Source of the DNA: Streptomyces xylophagus
Lineage (GTDB): Bacteria; Actinomycetota; Actinomycetes; Streptomycetales; Streptomycetaceae
Direction of reading: 5' to 3'
Length of the DNA stretch: 64,000 nt
Assembly: GCF_000716435.1 (NCBI RefSeq)
Contig: NZ_JNWO01000012.1
Location: 62,001 to 126,000 of the forward strand
Made by a program: the position numbers and the translations under genes. Within the stretch, counting starts at the first letter, position 1. The number at the start of each line of letters is the position of its first letter. Of this stretch, positions 16,898 through 24,822 are shown piece after piece. The notes below the pieces were generated by a model. It was not told the origin of the DNA, searched no databases, and was given only the letters and a program-made list of their open reading frames with translations.

Positions 16898-19602
16898 TTC
16901 GCGTCCACGACGATCCGCCCGAGTCTGCGACGCGTCGTCGCCGTACCGCGCAGGACGACGGCTTCTCGCCGCCTCGCCGAGATGTGCATGCCGCCGCCGG
17001 GAGTCGACGGGGTGCCGCACACCCTCAGCAGGAAGGGCCCGCAGACCTACGACTCGTACCGCCCGCGCTCGCGGCCTGGGCGACGGCGGCACTGGCGCTG
17101 GACGCGTCGCCGGCCTGGGTCACCGGGGTCGCCGTCGTAGCACTGGTGGTGGCACTCGTGCTGCTACTGGTGACGCGACGTCGGGGTGGCGCGGCGGGCG
17201 GCAGCCGTAGCTTCTCCGAGCCGGACGCACGCCCTGGCCCCTCACCCGACCCAAGTCCTGCCCTCTCGCCGGAAGGACCCCGCCTCGAACCGACATGGCG
17301 GCAGGCCGCATGGCCCCGAGCCTCGATCGCCGCGCTGCTTCTCTCCATCGCCGCGGCCGCCGCCTCCGCCGGGCTGCACGGGGCCGATCTGCGTCGTGGG
17401 CCGGTGCCCGGGCTGGCGCGGGAGTACGCGGCCGTCACCGCGGAGGTGGAGGTCGGTTCCGATCCGCGGCTGACCCGGCCCCGGATCAGCGGGGACCACG
17501 CGGCTCCGGTCTCCGTGCTGATCGAGGCCGAGGTGCGACGGGTGGAGGAGACGGACGGGACGGCCGTGGAGACGCGGGCGCCGGTGTTGCTGATCGTCGA
17601 TCCGGGCTCGTCCGGCAAGGGAGCGGGAAGGTTCGGCGGGGCACGGGGTTCCGGTGGTGGGCCGGAGCATTCGCCCTGGCTCGGGCTGCTGCCCTCGACG
17701 CGAGTGAAGGTGACCGCGCGGTTGGCGCCCTCGCTGACGAGCGGGGACCGGGTCGCGGCCGTGCTGCGGGTGCGGAACCAGCCGGTGCCGGAGATGGTGG
17801 GGGAGCCGACCGGAGCACAGCGGTTCGCGGGGCGGTTGCGGGCCGGGCTGCGCGAGGCCACCGAAGGGCTGCCGGCGGACGCGCGGGCCCTGCTGCCGGG
17901 ACTGGTCGTCGGGGACACCGCACGCATCACACCCGAGCTGGACGAGGCGTTCAAGGAGACGGACCTGGCGCACACCCTCGCCGTCTCCGGAAGCAACCTC
18001 ACCATCCTGCTCGCCCTCCTCATCGGACCACCCGGACTCGCCCAACACATCGAACGCCGGGGTCTGGCACCGCGTTTGGGAATCTCCCTCAGGGCGACGG
18101 CCCTGCTCGGTGGAGTGCTCACGCTCGGATTCGTCATCGTTTGTCGGCCCGACCCGAGCGTGCTGCGGGCCGCGGCCTGCGGAGCCGTCGCGCTGCTCGC
18201 CCTGGCGACCGGGCGCCGCAGATCACTGCTCCCGGCCCTGGCGACGGCCGTACTGCTCCTGGTGCTCTACGACCCCTGGCTGGCCCGCAGTTACGGCTTC
18301 CTGCTCTCCGTGCTGGCCACCGGCGCCCTGCTCACGCTCGCGCCACGCTGGTGCGAGACGCTGCGGCGACACCGGGTTCCGCCACGGCTGGCCGAGGCGC
18401 TGGCCGCCGCTGCCGCCGCGCAGGCGCTGTGCGCGCCGGTCGTGGCCGTGCTGTCGGCGCGGGTCAGTCTGGTGGCGGTGCCGTGCAATCTGCTCGCGGA
18501 GATCGCCGTCGCACCGGCCACGGTGCTGGGCTTCGCGGCGCTGGCGACGGCACCGCTGGCGATGCCGGTGGCCAAGGTCCTTGCCTGGGGCGCGAGTTGG
18601 CCCGCCGGGTGGATCGCGGACGTCGCGCGGACCGGCGCGGCGCTGCCCGGTGGGGGAGTGGACTGGCCGGGCAGTTGGACCGGGGCGCTGCTGCTCGCCG
18701 TGGCCGTCGCGGCCCTCGTGCTGGTCGGGCGACGGCTGTTGAGGCATCCCTGGCTGTGCGGTGTCTGCGGGCTGCTTCTGCTGCTGGTCGTGGTGGCGCC
18801 GGCGCCGCTCACCCGGGTGATCACGGGATGGCCGCCGCCGGACTGGCGGTTCGCGATGTGCGATGTCGGGCAGGGTGACGCGACGGTGCTCGCGGCGGGC
18901 AAGGGCGCCGGCGTGGTGGTGGACGCCGGACCCGATCCGAAGCTGGTCGACCAGTGTCTGCGCACGCTCGGCATCACCAGGATTCCGCTCGTCGTCCTCA
19001 CCCACTTTCACGCCGACCATGTGGCGGGACTGCCCGGGGTGCTGCGGGGCCGTTCGGTGGGCGCCATCGAGACGACGTCCTTCGAAGAGCCCGCGGAACA
19101 GGTCGAGTTCGTACGGAGAGCGGCGGCGGAGCGGCACATCCCCATCACCCGGGCCGTGGCCGGGGAACAGCGACGCACCGGTCCGCTCTCCTGGCACGTG
19201 CTGTGGCCCCCACCGCGCCCGGCGCCGGACCCGGACGGGCCGAACGACGCCAGCGTCGCCCTGCTGGTACGGACGGCCGGGCTGCGTCTGCTGCTGCTCG
19301 GGGACCTCGAACCCCCGGCCCAGCAGGAGCTGTTGAGGTCACCGGCGGCCGGTCTGCTGGGAGGGGTGGACGTACTCAAGGTCGCCCATCACGGCTCTGC
19401 GTATCAGGATCCGGACCTGATACGCAGAGTGGCTCCACGGCTGGCGCTGATCTCCTGCGGTGAGCACAACGTCTACGGGCACCCGGCCCCGAGCACGGTC
19501 GCGGCGCTGCGGGCCATGGGCGCGGTGGTCCTGCGGACGGACGTGGACGGGGCGCTGGCGGTGGGAGGCGAGGGAGACGGGCTCCAGGTGACACGGGACT
19601 GA
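16894..19602 (+). CDS. comEC: ComEC/Rec2 DNA-uptake channel protein
   Basis: 902 aa. An N-terminal extension and first helices, an OB-like extracellular domain (about 150-300), the ComEC Competence membrane domain (DLAHTLAVSGSNLTILLALLIG and following helices, ~340-620) and a C-terminal metallo-beta-lactamase domain with HFHADH at about 706-711 and VAHHGS further on. In naturally competent species ComEC moves one DNA strand across the membrane and the MBL domain may degrade the other. Streptomyces are not generally known as naturally competent, so the role here is open. Overlaps comEA by 4 bp. A 14-bp perfect inverted repeat lies inside the gene (19395-19429). Confidence 0.9.
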   Translation: MIRVHDDPPESATRRRRTAQDDGFSPPRRDVHAAAGSRRGAAHPQQEGPADLRLVPPALAAWATAALALDASPAWVTGVAVVALVVALVLLLVTRRRGGAAGGSRSFSEPDARPGPSPDPSPALSPEGPRLEPTWRQAAWPRASIAALLLSIAAAAASAGLHGADLRRGPVPGLAREYAAVTAEVEVGSDPRLTRPRISGDHAAPVSVLIEAEVRRVEETDGTAVETRAPVLLIVDPGSSGKGAGRFGGARGSGGGPEHSPWLGLLPSTRVKVTARLAPSLTSGDRVAAVLRVRNQPVPEMVGEPTGAQRFAGRLRAGLREATEGLPADARALLPGLVVGDTARITPELDEAFKETDLAHTLAVSGSNLTILLALLIGPPGLAQHIERRGLAPRLGISLRATALLGGVLTLGFVIVCRPDPSVLRAAACGAVALLALATGRRRSLLPALATAVLLLVLYDPWLARSYGFLLSVLATGALLTLAPRWCETLRRHRVPPRLAEALAAAAAAQALCAPVVAVLSARVSLVAVPCNLLAEIAVAPATVLGFAALATAPLAMPVAKVLAWGASWPAGWIADVARTGAALPGGGVDWPGSWTGALLLAVAVAALVLVGRRLLRHPWLCGVCGLLLLLVVVAPAPLTRVITGWPPPDWRFAMCDVGQGDATVLAAGKGAGVVVDAGPDPKLVDQCLRTLGITRIPLVVLTHFHADHVAGLPGVLRGRSVGAIETTSFEEPAEQVEFVRRAAAERHIPITRAVAGEQRRTGPLSWHVLWPPPRPAPDPDGPNDASVALLVRTAGLRLLLLGDLEPPAQQELLRSPAAGLLGGVDVLKVAHHGSAYQDPDLIRRVAPRLALISCGEHNVYGHPAPSTVAALRAMGAVVLRTDVDGALAVGGEGDGLQVTRD
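19395..19429 (+). repeat. 14-bp perfect inverted repeat inside comEC
   Basis: CTCTGCGTATCAGG, 7-nt loop ATCCGGA, CCTGATACGCAGAG. It encodes SAYQDPDLIRR just after the conserved HHGS motif. Strong enough to be a stable mRNA hairpin about 170 nt before the stop codon. Confidence 0.85.
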
Positions 19603-19643
19603 CCTCAGCAGCGTTGTGCCGCGGGCGGCGCGAGACTGGGGGT

Positions 19644-20498
19644 ATGAATCCCGCACAGGTTGATGCCTATCTCCGCCGGCTGGGAGTCCAGCGCCCGGCG
19701 CGGCCCACTGTCGATGTCCTGCGCGAGCTGCATCTGCGCCATCTGCAGACCGTGCCCTTCGAGAATCTGTCGGTTCACTTGGGAGAGGAGATCGTGCTGG
19801 AGGAGAAGCGGCTGCTGGACAAGGTGGTGGGCGCGGGCAGGGGAGGGTTCTGCTACGAACTGAACGGACTGTTCGGCGCGTTGCTCACCGCGCTGGGCTT
19901 CGAGGTCACGCTGCTCGCGGCGCGGGTGTACGGGGACGAGGGACGCCTGGGGATTCCGTACGACCATCTCGCGCTGCGGGTGCGGACGGTGGACGGGGGC
20001 GATGACGAGGGCGAGGGCGCTTGGCTGGCCGACGTGGGGTTCGGGACGCACAGTCACTATCCGCTGGCCTATGAGGAACGGGGTGAACAGAAGGATCCCG
20101 GCGGCACGTTCAGGGTTGCCGCGTTGGGACCGGATGCGGCCGGAGCGGGTTCGCGGGCGGCGGCGGACCTGGATCTGGACGCGGATCTGGACGTGATCCG
20201 GAACGGAGCGCTCGAGTACCGCTTGGAGGTACGGCCCCGGGTGCTCGGTGACTTCGTGGCCGGAGCGTGGTGGCACAGCACCTCGCCCGCGTCGCACTTC
20301 ACCCGGTCACTGGTCTGCTCACGGCTCACGGACGACGGCGGGAGGATCACGCTCAGCGGGCGCGGTCTGACCGAGACGGCGGCGGACGGGACGCGGGACG
20401 TACGCGAACTGGCCACGGACGAGGAGGTGTTGGCGGTGTACCGGGAGCGGTTCGGGATCGAGCTGGGGGAGGTTCCGGCGGTGCGCACGCCCGCGTAG
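19644..20498 (+). CDS. Arylamine N-acetyltransferase
   Basis: 284 aa cytosolic enzyme moving the acetyl group of acetyl-CoA to arylamines, arylhydrazines or aminobenzoate-type intermediates. The catalytic triad is visible: Cys70 in RGGFCYE, His108 in PYDHLAL and Asp130 in LADVGFG. N-terminal helical, central beta-barrel and C-terminal lid parts are all present. A Asp/Ala-rich insertion (AADLDLDADLD) lies at about residue 175. In-frame codons upstream of ATG 19644 cross the comEC end and are not used. Starts 41 bp after comEC. Native substrate unknown. Confidence 0.92.
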   Translation: MNPAQVDAYLRRLGVQRPARPTVDVLRELHLRHLQTVPFENLSVHLGEEIVLEEKRLLDKVVGAGRGGFCYELNGLFGALLTALGFEVTLLAARVYGDEGRLGIPYDHLALRVRTVDGGDDEGEGAWLADVGFGTHSHYPLAYEERGEQKDPGGTFRVAALGPDAAGAGSRAAADLDLDADLDVIRNGALEYRLEVRPRVLGDFVAGAWWHSTSPASHFTRSLVCSRLTDDGGRITLSGRGLTETAADGTRDVRELATDEEVLAVYRERFGIELGEVPAVRTPA

Positions 20499-20546
20499 TC
20501 CTGGGTGAGTGCGCGCGAGCCCGCGGCCGTACCGGAAAATGGCCGC

Positions 20547-20792
20547 GTGAGTGATGTGAGACATGTGCTGGTGCTGCCCGACCGTGATGCGGCTCAGGAG
20601 GCGGCGGAGGTGATCGGGGAGCGGTTCGCGCTCGACGAGGAGCCGCGGTTGGTGCGGGACGCGCTGGCCGGTGAGGACGATGCCGAGGACGCGCAGTGGC
20701 TTCTCTTGCTGTGCGACGAGGACGGGCGGCTCGATCCCGGGGAGCTGGACGCGTTCGCGGGGGAGTGGGAGGGCTGGCGCGAGGAGCCGTAA
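20547..20792 (+). CDS. Small acidic conserved hypothetical protein
   Basis: 81 aa from GTG 20547, or 95 aa from GTG 20505. Strongly acidic, with an alpha/beta look (VRHVLVLPDRDAAQEAAEVIGERF, then a DEDGRLDPGELDAFAGEWEGW end). LLLLCDEDGRLDPGELDAF resembles an EF-hand-like loop but is probably just acidic. No family assigned with confidence. It sits 49 bp after the acetyltransferase and may be co-transcribed. Confidence 0.6.
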   Translation: MSDVRHVLVLPDRDAAQEAAEVIGERFALDEEPRLVRDALAGEDDAEDAQWLLLLCDEDGRLDPGELDAFAGEWEGWREEP

Positions 20793-20932
20793 CGAACGGC
20801 CGCCGGGCCCGTTGCCGGACTCGCGATCGCACCCCGCCCGCACCTCATCAGCACGCCCCCGGCGCCCCACCCGCACTCCCCGGTTCCTCACCCGCACCCC
20901 CGCTCGTATCCGGAGTGTCAGTGGTGCGTGCG

Positions 20933-21934
20933 ATGCTTTACGAGATGGCCAGGAAGACTGCTAATGACGACCCTCTCGCCCCGGTGACGCTTGCCGTGGG
21001 CCAGGAGGACCTCCTGCTCGACCGTGCCGTGCAGGAGGTGGTGGCCGCCGCCAGGGCCGCCGACGCCGACACGGACGTACGTGACCTGACCTCGGACCAG
21101 TTGCAGCCCGGCACGCTCGCCGAGTTGACCAGTCCGTCGCTCTTCGCGGAGCGCAAGGTCGTGGTCGTACGCAATGCGCAGGATCTGTCCGCGGACACCA
21201 TCAAGGATGTGAAGGGGTATCTCGACGCGCCCGCCGAGGAGATCACCTTGGTGTTGTTGCACGCGGGCGGGGTCAAGGGCAAAGGGTTGCTCGATGCCGC
21301 GCGCAAGGCGGGGGCGCGGGAGGTGGCCTGCCCGAAGATGACGAAGCCGGCGGACCGGCTGGCCTTCGTGCGGGGTGAGTTCCGGGCGACCGGGAGATCG
21401 GCCACGCCGGAGGCCTGCCAGGCGCTCGTCGACTCCATCGGCAGCGATCTGCGGGAGCTGGCGTCCGCCGTCTCCCAGTTGGTCGCCGATGTCGAGGGGA
21501 CCATCGACGAGGCGATCGTCGGGCGGTACTACACGGGGCGGGCCGAGGCGTCGAGCTTCACCGTCGCGGACCGGGCCGTCGAAGGGCGGGCGGCGGAGGC
21601 GCTGGAGGCGCTGCGGTGGTCGTTGTCCACCGGGGTGGCGCCGGTGCTGATCACCAGCGCGTTGGCGCAGGGGGTGCGGGCGATCGGGAAGCTGTCGTCC
21701 GCGCGCGGGGGGCGGCCTGCGGATCTGGCGCGGGAGCTGGGGATGCCGCCGTGGAAGATCGACCGGGTGCGGCAGCAGATGCGGGGGTGGACACCGGACG
21801 CGGTCTCCGTCGCGCTGCGGGCGGTGGCCGAGGCGGACGCGGGAGTGAAGGGCGGGGGGGACGATCCGGAGTACGCGTTGGAGAAGGCGGTCGTCACGAT
21901 CGCCCGGGCGGCTCGGTCGCGGGGACAGTCGTAG
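20933..21934 (+). CDS. holA: DNA polymerase III delta subunit
   Basis: 333 aa clamp-loader subunit that opens the beta clamp. The AAA+-like N-terminal part (TLAVGQEDLLLDRAV...), the hinge around VLLHAGGVKGKGLLDAARK and the C-terminal collar domain (LARELGMPPWKIDRVRQQ) match HolA. Delta lacks a functional P-loop, as here. ATG 20945 and GTG 20921 are alternative starts in the same frame. Coming after comEA-comEC, as in many actinobacteria and firmicutes, supports the call. Convergent with rpsT. Confidence 0.93.
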   Translation: MLYEMARKTANDDPLAPVTLAVGQEDLLLDRAVQEVVAAARAADADTDVRDLTSDQLQPGTLAELTSPSLFAERKVVVVRNAQDLSADTIKDVKGYLDAPAEEITLVLLHAGGVKGKGLLDAARKAGAREVACPKMTKPADRLAFVRGEFRATGRSATPEACQALVDSIGSDLRELASAVSQLVADVEGTIDEAIVGRYYTGRAEASSFTVADRAVEGRAAEALEALRWSLSTGVAPVLITSALAQGVRAIGKLSSARGGRPADLARELGMPPWKIDRVRQQMRGWTPDAVSVALRAVAEADAGVKGGGDDPEYALEKAVVTIARAARSRGQS

Positions 21935-21983
21935 CAGACCCCCGGCGCCTCGGTGCCACCTAGGGGCGGGGCGGACACAGCAA

Positions 21984-22008
21984 TGCCCCCGAAGTGGGTC
22001 CGGGGGCA
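21984..22008. terminator. Bidirectional terminator between holA and rpsT
   Basis: TGCCCCCG, 9-nt loop, CGGGGGCA: 8-bp perfect stem, with outer ACAG (21977) and CTGT (22009) able to extend it. It lies between the convergent ends of holA and rpsT. Confidence 0.75.
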
Positions 22009-22132
22009 CTGTACGTGGCGTGGCGACCACGATGTCTGTCCGTGAATCGAGGTAGAGGGCTCGACGTGTCCTCACGGTGGATTGCTACTGGTCCCGGCCT
22101 GTGTGATGCGGGCCGAGTCGAGTGCGGGAGGA

Positions 22133-22399
22133 TCAGCCCTTGAGCGCGGTGACCTTGGAAGCAAGCGCCGACTTCTTGTTGGCGGCCTGGTTCTTGTGGA
22201 TGACGCCCTTGGCGACGGCCTTGTCGAGCTGACGCGCGGCAGCGCGCTGGTACTCGGTGGCCTTCTCGACGTCACCCGCGGCAGCTGCCTCACGGGCCTT
22301 GCGGATCGCGGTCTTCAGGGAGGACTTGACGGCCTTGTTGCGCAGCCGAGCCTTCTCGTTGGTCTTGATCCGCTTGATCTGGGACTTGATGTTCGCCAC
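22133..22399 (-). CDS. rpsT: 30S ribosomal protein S20
   Basis: 88 aa, Lys/Arg/Ala-rich. Starts [21 protein letters not shown], the family signature; ends [20 protein letters not shown]. Binds the 5' and 3' minor domains of 16S rRNA. GTG start at 22399 with AAAGG 8 nt upstream; the longer reading frame upstream is not coding. Divergent from lepA, a very common genomic neighbour. Confidence 0.97.
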   Translation of the reverse strand: MANIKSQIKRIKTNEKARLRNKAVKSSLKTAIRKAREAAAAGDVEKATEYQRAAARQLDKAVAKGVIHKNQAANKKSALASKVTALKG

Positions 22400-22699
22400 G
22401 AATGAGCCTTTGCAGGTTCTGGCACGGGGCCGCACGGGTCCCGGGCCGATGATTTTTCTTGGGGTGCGTCCCGCGCCCGAATTCGTGCAAGAGAGGGCAT
22501 GAGACACAGCTACCCAGGCTACCAGCCGCCCACCGGCCCACCCAAACCGGTCCTCGAGAGGCGTCCGGGAGGCCTCCGGCGAACCTCTCGCACCGGCCCA
22601 AACCGGACCGCACCTCCCACGCGTGGGACGATGGAGCCTACGTATCGATCCGACCCGAGACCGCAGACACTGCGGACGCCTCAAGAATCAGGACCCTGC
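22400..22699. promoter_or_regulatory. Divergent promoter region rpsT / lepA
   Basis: 300 bp with no gene. The frame of lepA stays open through much of it, but the encoded residues are Pro/Arg-rich and unlike LepA. Both genes must start transcription here; I cannot place the promoters with confidence. Confidence 0.5.
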
Positions 22700-24574
22700 G
22701 TGCCCGCGATCCCCAGCCATGTGCCCGAGCCGAGCCGTACCGACCCGGCGTTGATCCGCAATTTCTGCATCATCGCGCACATCGACCACGGCAAGTCCAC
22801 GCTCGCCGACCGGATGCTCCAGCTGACCGGAGTGGTCGACCAGCGGCAGATGCGTGCTCAGTACCTCGACCGCATGGACATCGAGCGCGAGCGCGGCATC
22901 ACGATCAAGTCCCAGGCGGTTCGTCTGCCATGGGCTCCCACCGAGGGGGCCGACGAGGGCAGTACGCACATCCTCAACATGATCGACACCCCGGGACACG
23001 TCGACTTCACGTACGAGGTCTCGCGGTCGCTCGCCGCCTGCGAGGGTTGCGTGCTGCTCGTGGACGCCGCCCAGGGTATCGAGGCCCAGACCCTCGCCAA
23101 CCTCTACCTGGCGATGGAGAACGACCTCACGATCATCCCCGTACTGAACAAGATCGACCTGCCGGCCGCGCAGCCCGAGAAGTTCGCGGAGGAGCTGGCG
23201 AACCTGGTCGGCTGTGACCCCGAGGACGTTCTCAGGGTCTCCGCGAAGACCGGGCTCGGTGTCGACGCGCTGCTGAACAAGGTCGTCAAGGAGGTCCCGG
23301 CGCCCGTCGGGAACGCGGACGCGCCCGCCCGCGCCATGATCTTCGACTCGGTCTACGACTCCTACCGCGGTGTCGTGACCTACATCAGGGTCATCGACGG
23401 ACTCCTCACCAAGCGCGAGAAGATCCGGATGATGTCCACGAACGCCACGCACGAGCTGCTGGAGATCGGGACGAACTCGCCGGAGATGCTCGGTGCGGAC
23501 GGCCTCGGTGTCGGCGAGGTCGGCTATCTGATCACCGGTGTGAAGGACGTCCGGCAGTCCAAGGTCGGTGACACGATCACCACCCTGCACCAGGGCGCGA
23601 CCGAGGCGCTCGGCGGTTACAAGGACCCCAAGCCCATGGTCTTCTCGGGCCTGTATCCGCTGGACGGGTCCGACTACCCGGAGCTGCGCGAGGCCCTAGA
23701 CAAGCTCCAGCTCAACGACGCCGCGCTCGTCTACGAGCCGGAGACCTCGGCCGCACTGGGCTTCGGCTTCCGCGTCGGTTTCCTCGGGCTGCTGCACCTG
23801 GACGTGATCCGGGAGCGGCTGGAGCGCGAGTTCGGGCTCGACCTCATCGCGACCGCACCGAACGTGGTGTACCGGGTCGAGATGGAGGACGGCAGCGAGC
23901 ACGTCGTCACCAACCCGAGCGAGTTCCCCGAGGGGAAGATCGACAAGGTCTACGAGCCCGTCGTGCGCGCGACGATCCTCGCGCCGTCGGAGTTCATCGG
24001 CTCGATCATGGAGCTGTGCCAGACCCGGCGCGGCACCCTGCTCGGCATGGACTACCTCTCCGAGGACCGGGTCGAGATCCGCTACACGCTCCCCCTCGCG
24101 GAGATCGTCTTCGACTTCTTCGACCAGCTGAAGTCCAAGACCCGCGGCTACGCCTCGCTCGACTACGAGCCCACCGGCGAGGTCGACTCCAGCCTGGTCA
24201 AGGTCGACATCCTGCTGCACGGCGACAAGGTGGACGCCTTCTCGGCGATCACGCACAAGGACGCGGCGTACGCGTACGGCGTGCGGCTGGTCGCCAAGCT
24301 GCGGGAGCTGATCCCGCGGCAGGCCTTCGAGGTGCCCATCCAGGCCGCCATCGGCTCCCGGGTCATCGCCCGCGAGACGATCCGCGCCATCCGCAAGGAC
24401 GTCCTCGCCAAGTGCTACGGCGGTGACATCTCCCGGAAGCGGAAGCTGCTGGAGAAGCAGAAGGAGGGCAAGAAGCGGATGAAGATGGTGGGTTCCGTGG
24501 AGGTTCCCCAGGAGGCCTTCATCGCGGTGCTGTCCAGCGACGACAACGCCGGCAGCGGCAAGGGCAAGAAGTAG
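22700..24574 (+). CDS. lepA: Translation elongation factor 4
   Basis: 624 aa ribosome-dependent GTPase. G1 is AHIDHGKST (about 25-33), G2 lies near RERGIT, G3 is DTPGHVDF, G4 is NKID, followed by the domain II barrel, EF-G-like domains III and V and the LepA-specific C-terminal domain ([31 protein letters not shown]). LepA back-translocates or remodels ribosomes and helps 30S assembly. GTG 22700 has AGGA 6 nt upstream and gives the expected N-terminus ([23 protein letters not shown]). Followed by a hairpin terminator. Confidence 0.97.
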   Translation: MPAIPSHVPEPSRTDPALIRNFCIIAHIDHGKSTLADRMLQLTGVVDQRQMRAQYLDRMDIERERGITIKSQAVRLPWAPTEGADEGSTHILNMIDTPGHVDFTYEVSRSLAACEGCVLLVDAAQGIEAQTLANLYLAMENDLTIIPVLNKIDLPAAQPEKFAEELANLVGCDPEDVLRVSAKTGLGVDALLNKVVKEVPAPVGNADAPARAMIFDSVYDSYRGVVTYIRVIDGLLTKREKIRMMSTNATHELLEIGTNSPEMLGADGLGVGEVGYLITGVKDVRQSKVGDTITTLHQGATEALGGYKDPKPMVFSGLYPLDGSDYPELREALDKLQLNDAALVYEPETSAALGFGFRVGFLGLLHLDVIRERLEREFGLDLIATAPNVVYRVEMEDGSEHVVTNPSEFPEGKIDKVYEPVVRATILAPSEFIGSIMELCQTRRGTLLGMDYLSEDRVEIRYTLPLAEIVFDFFDQLKSKTRGYASLDYEPTGEVDSSLVKVDILLHGDKVDAFSAITHKDAAYAYGVRLVAKLRELIPRQAFEVPIQAAIGSRVIARETIRAIRKDVLAKCYGGDISRKRKLLEKQKEGKKRMKMVGSVEVPQEAFIAVLSSDDNAGSGKGKK

Positions 24575-24619
24575 CGGCCCTATACACCGAAATTCCGGGA
24601 CGGCACCCGGTGATTCCAG

Positions 24620-24649
24620 GGGCCCGTTGCGCTTTTGCGCGGCGGGCCC
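24620..24649 (+). terminator. Terminator after lepA
   Basis: GGGCCCG-TT-GCGC, loop TTTT, GCGC-GG-CGGGCCC: two stacked perfect stems (4 and 7 bp) separated by a small internal loop, 45 bp after the lepA stop. Confidence 0.8.
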
Positions 24650-24656
24650 TAAGTCT

Positions 24657-24694
24657 TGGCTCTGTACGAAGTGGTCATGGCTCTGTAGGAAGTG
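24657..24694 (+). repeat. Two 17-bp direct repeats upstream of the acyl-CoA synthetase
   Basis: TGGCTCTGTACGAAGTG (24657-24673) and TGGCTCTGTAGGAAGTG (24678-24694) differ in one base; starts are 21 bp apart, i.e. two helical turns on the same DNA face. This is the layout of a paired regulator site. Confidence 0.6.
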
Positions 24695-24758
24695 ACGGTC
24701 CGCCGCCCCTTACGCACCGGCCGGTCGCGGCTTACTCTGATCACTGCTCGATAGTTAC

Positions 24759-24768
24759 TCGCGAGTTA
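24759..24768. promoter_or_regulatory. Palindrome in the acyl-CoA synthetase leader, candidate operator
   Basis: ACTCGCGAGT is a perfect 10-bp palindrome with T/A one base further out on each side (T-N-ACTCGCGAGT-N-A), 54 bp before the GTG start. It looks like a TetR-type operator core. Confidence 0.4.
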
Positions 24769-24822
24769 AACAACAGCCGCAGCAACGAGCCAGCCGCACT
24801 GTCGCGGGCCCCGGAGGATGTC

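Noticed and set aside
20547..20792. RNase E inhibitor RraB-like protein
   Set aside because: Acidic and similar in size, but no convincing motif match; left as hypothetical.
22499..22699. 67-residue N-terminal extension of LepA
   Set aside because: Pro/Arg-rich and unlike LepA; GTG 22700 has a ribosome site and yields the family N-terminus.
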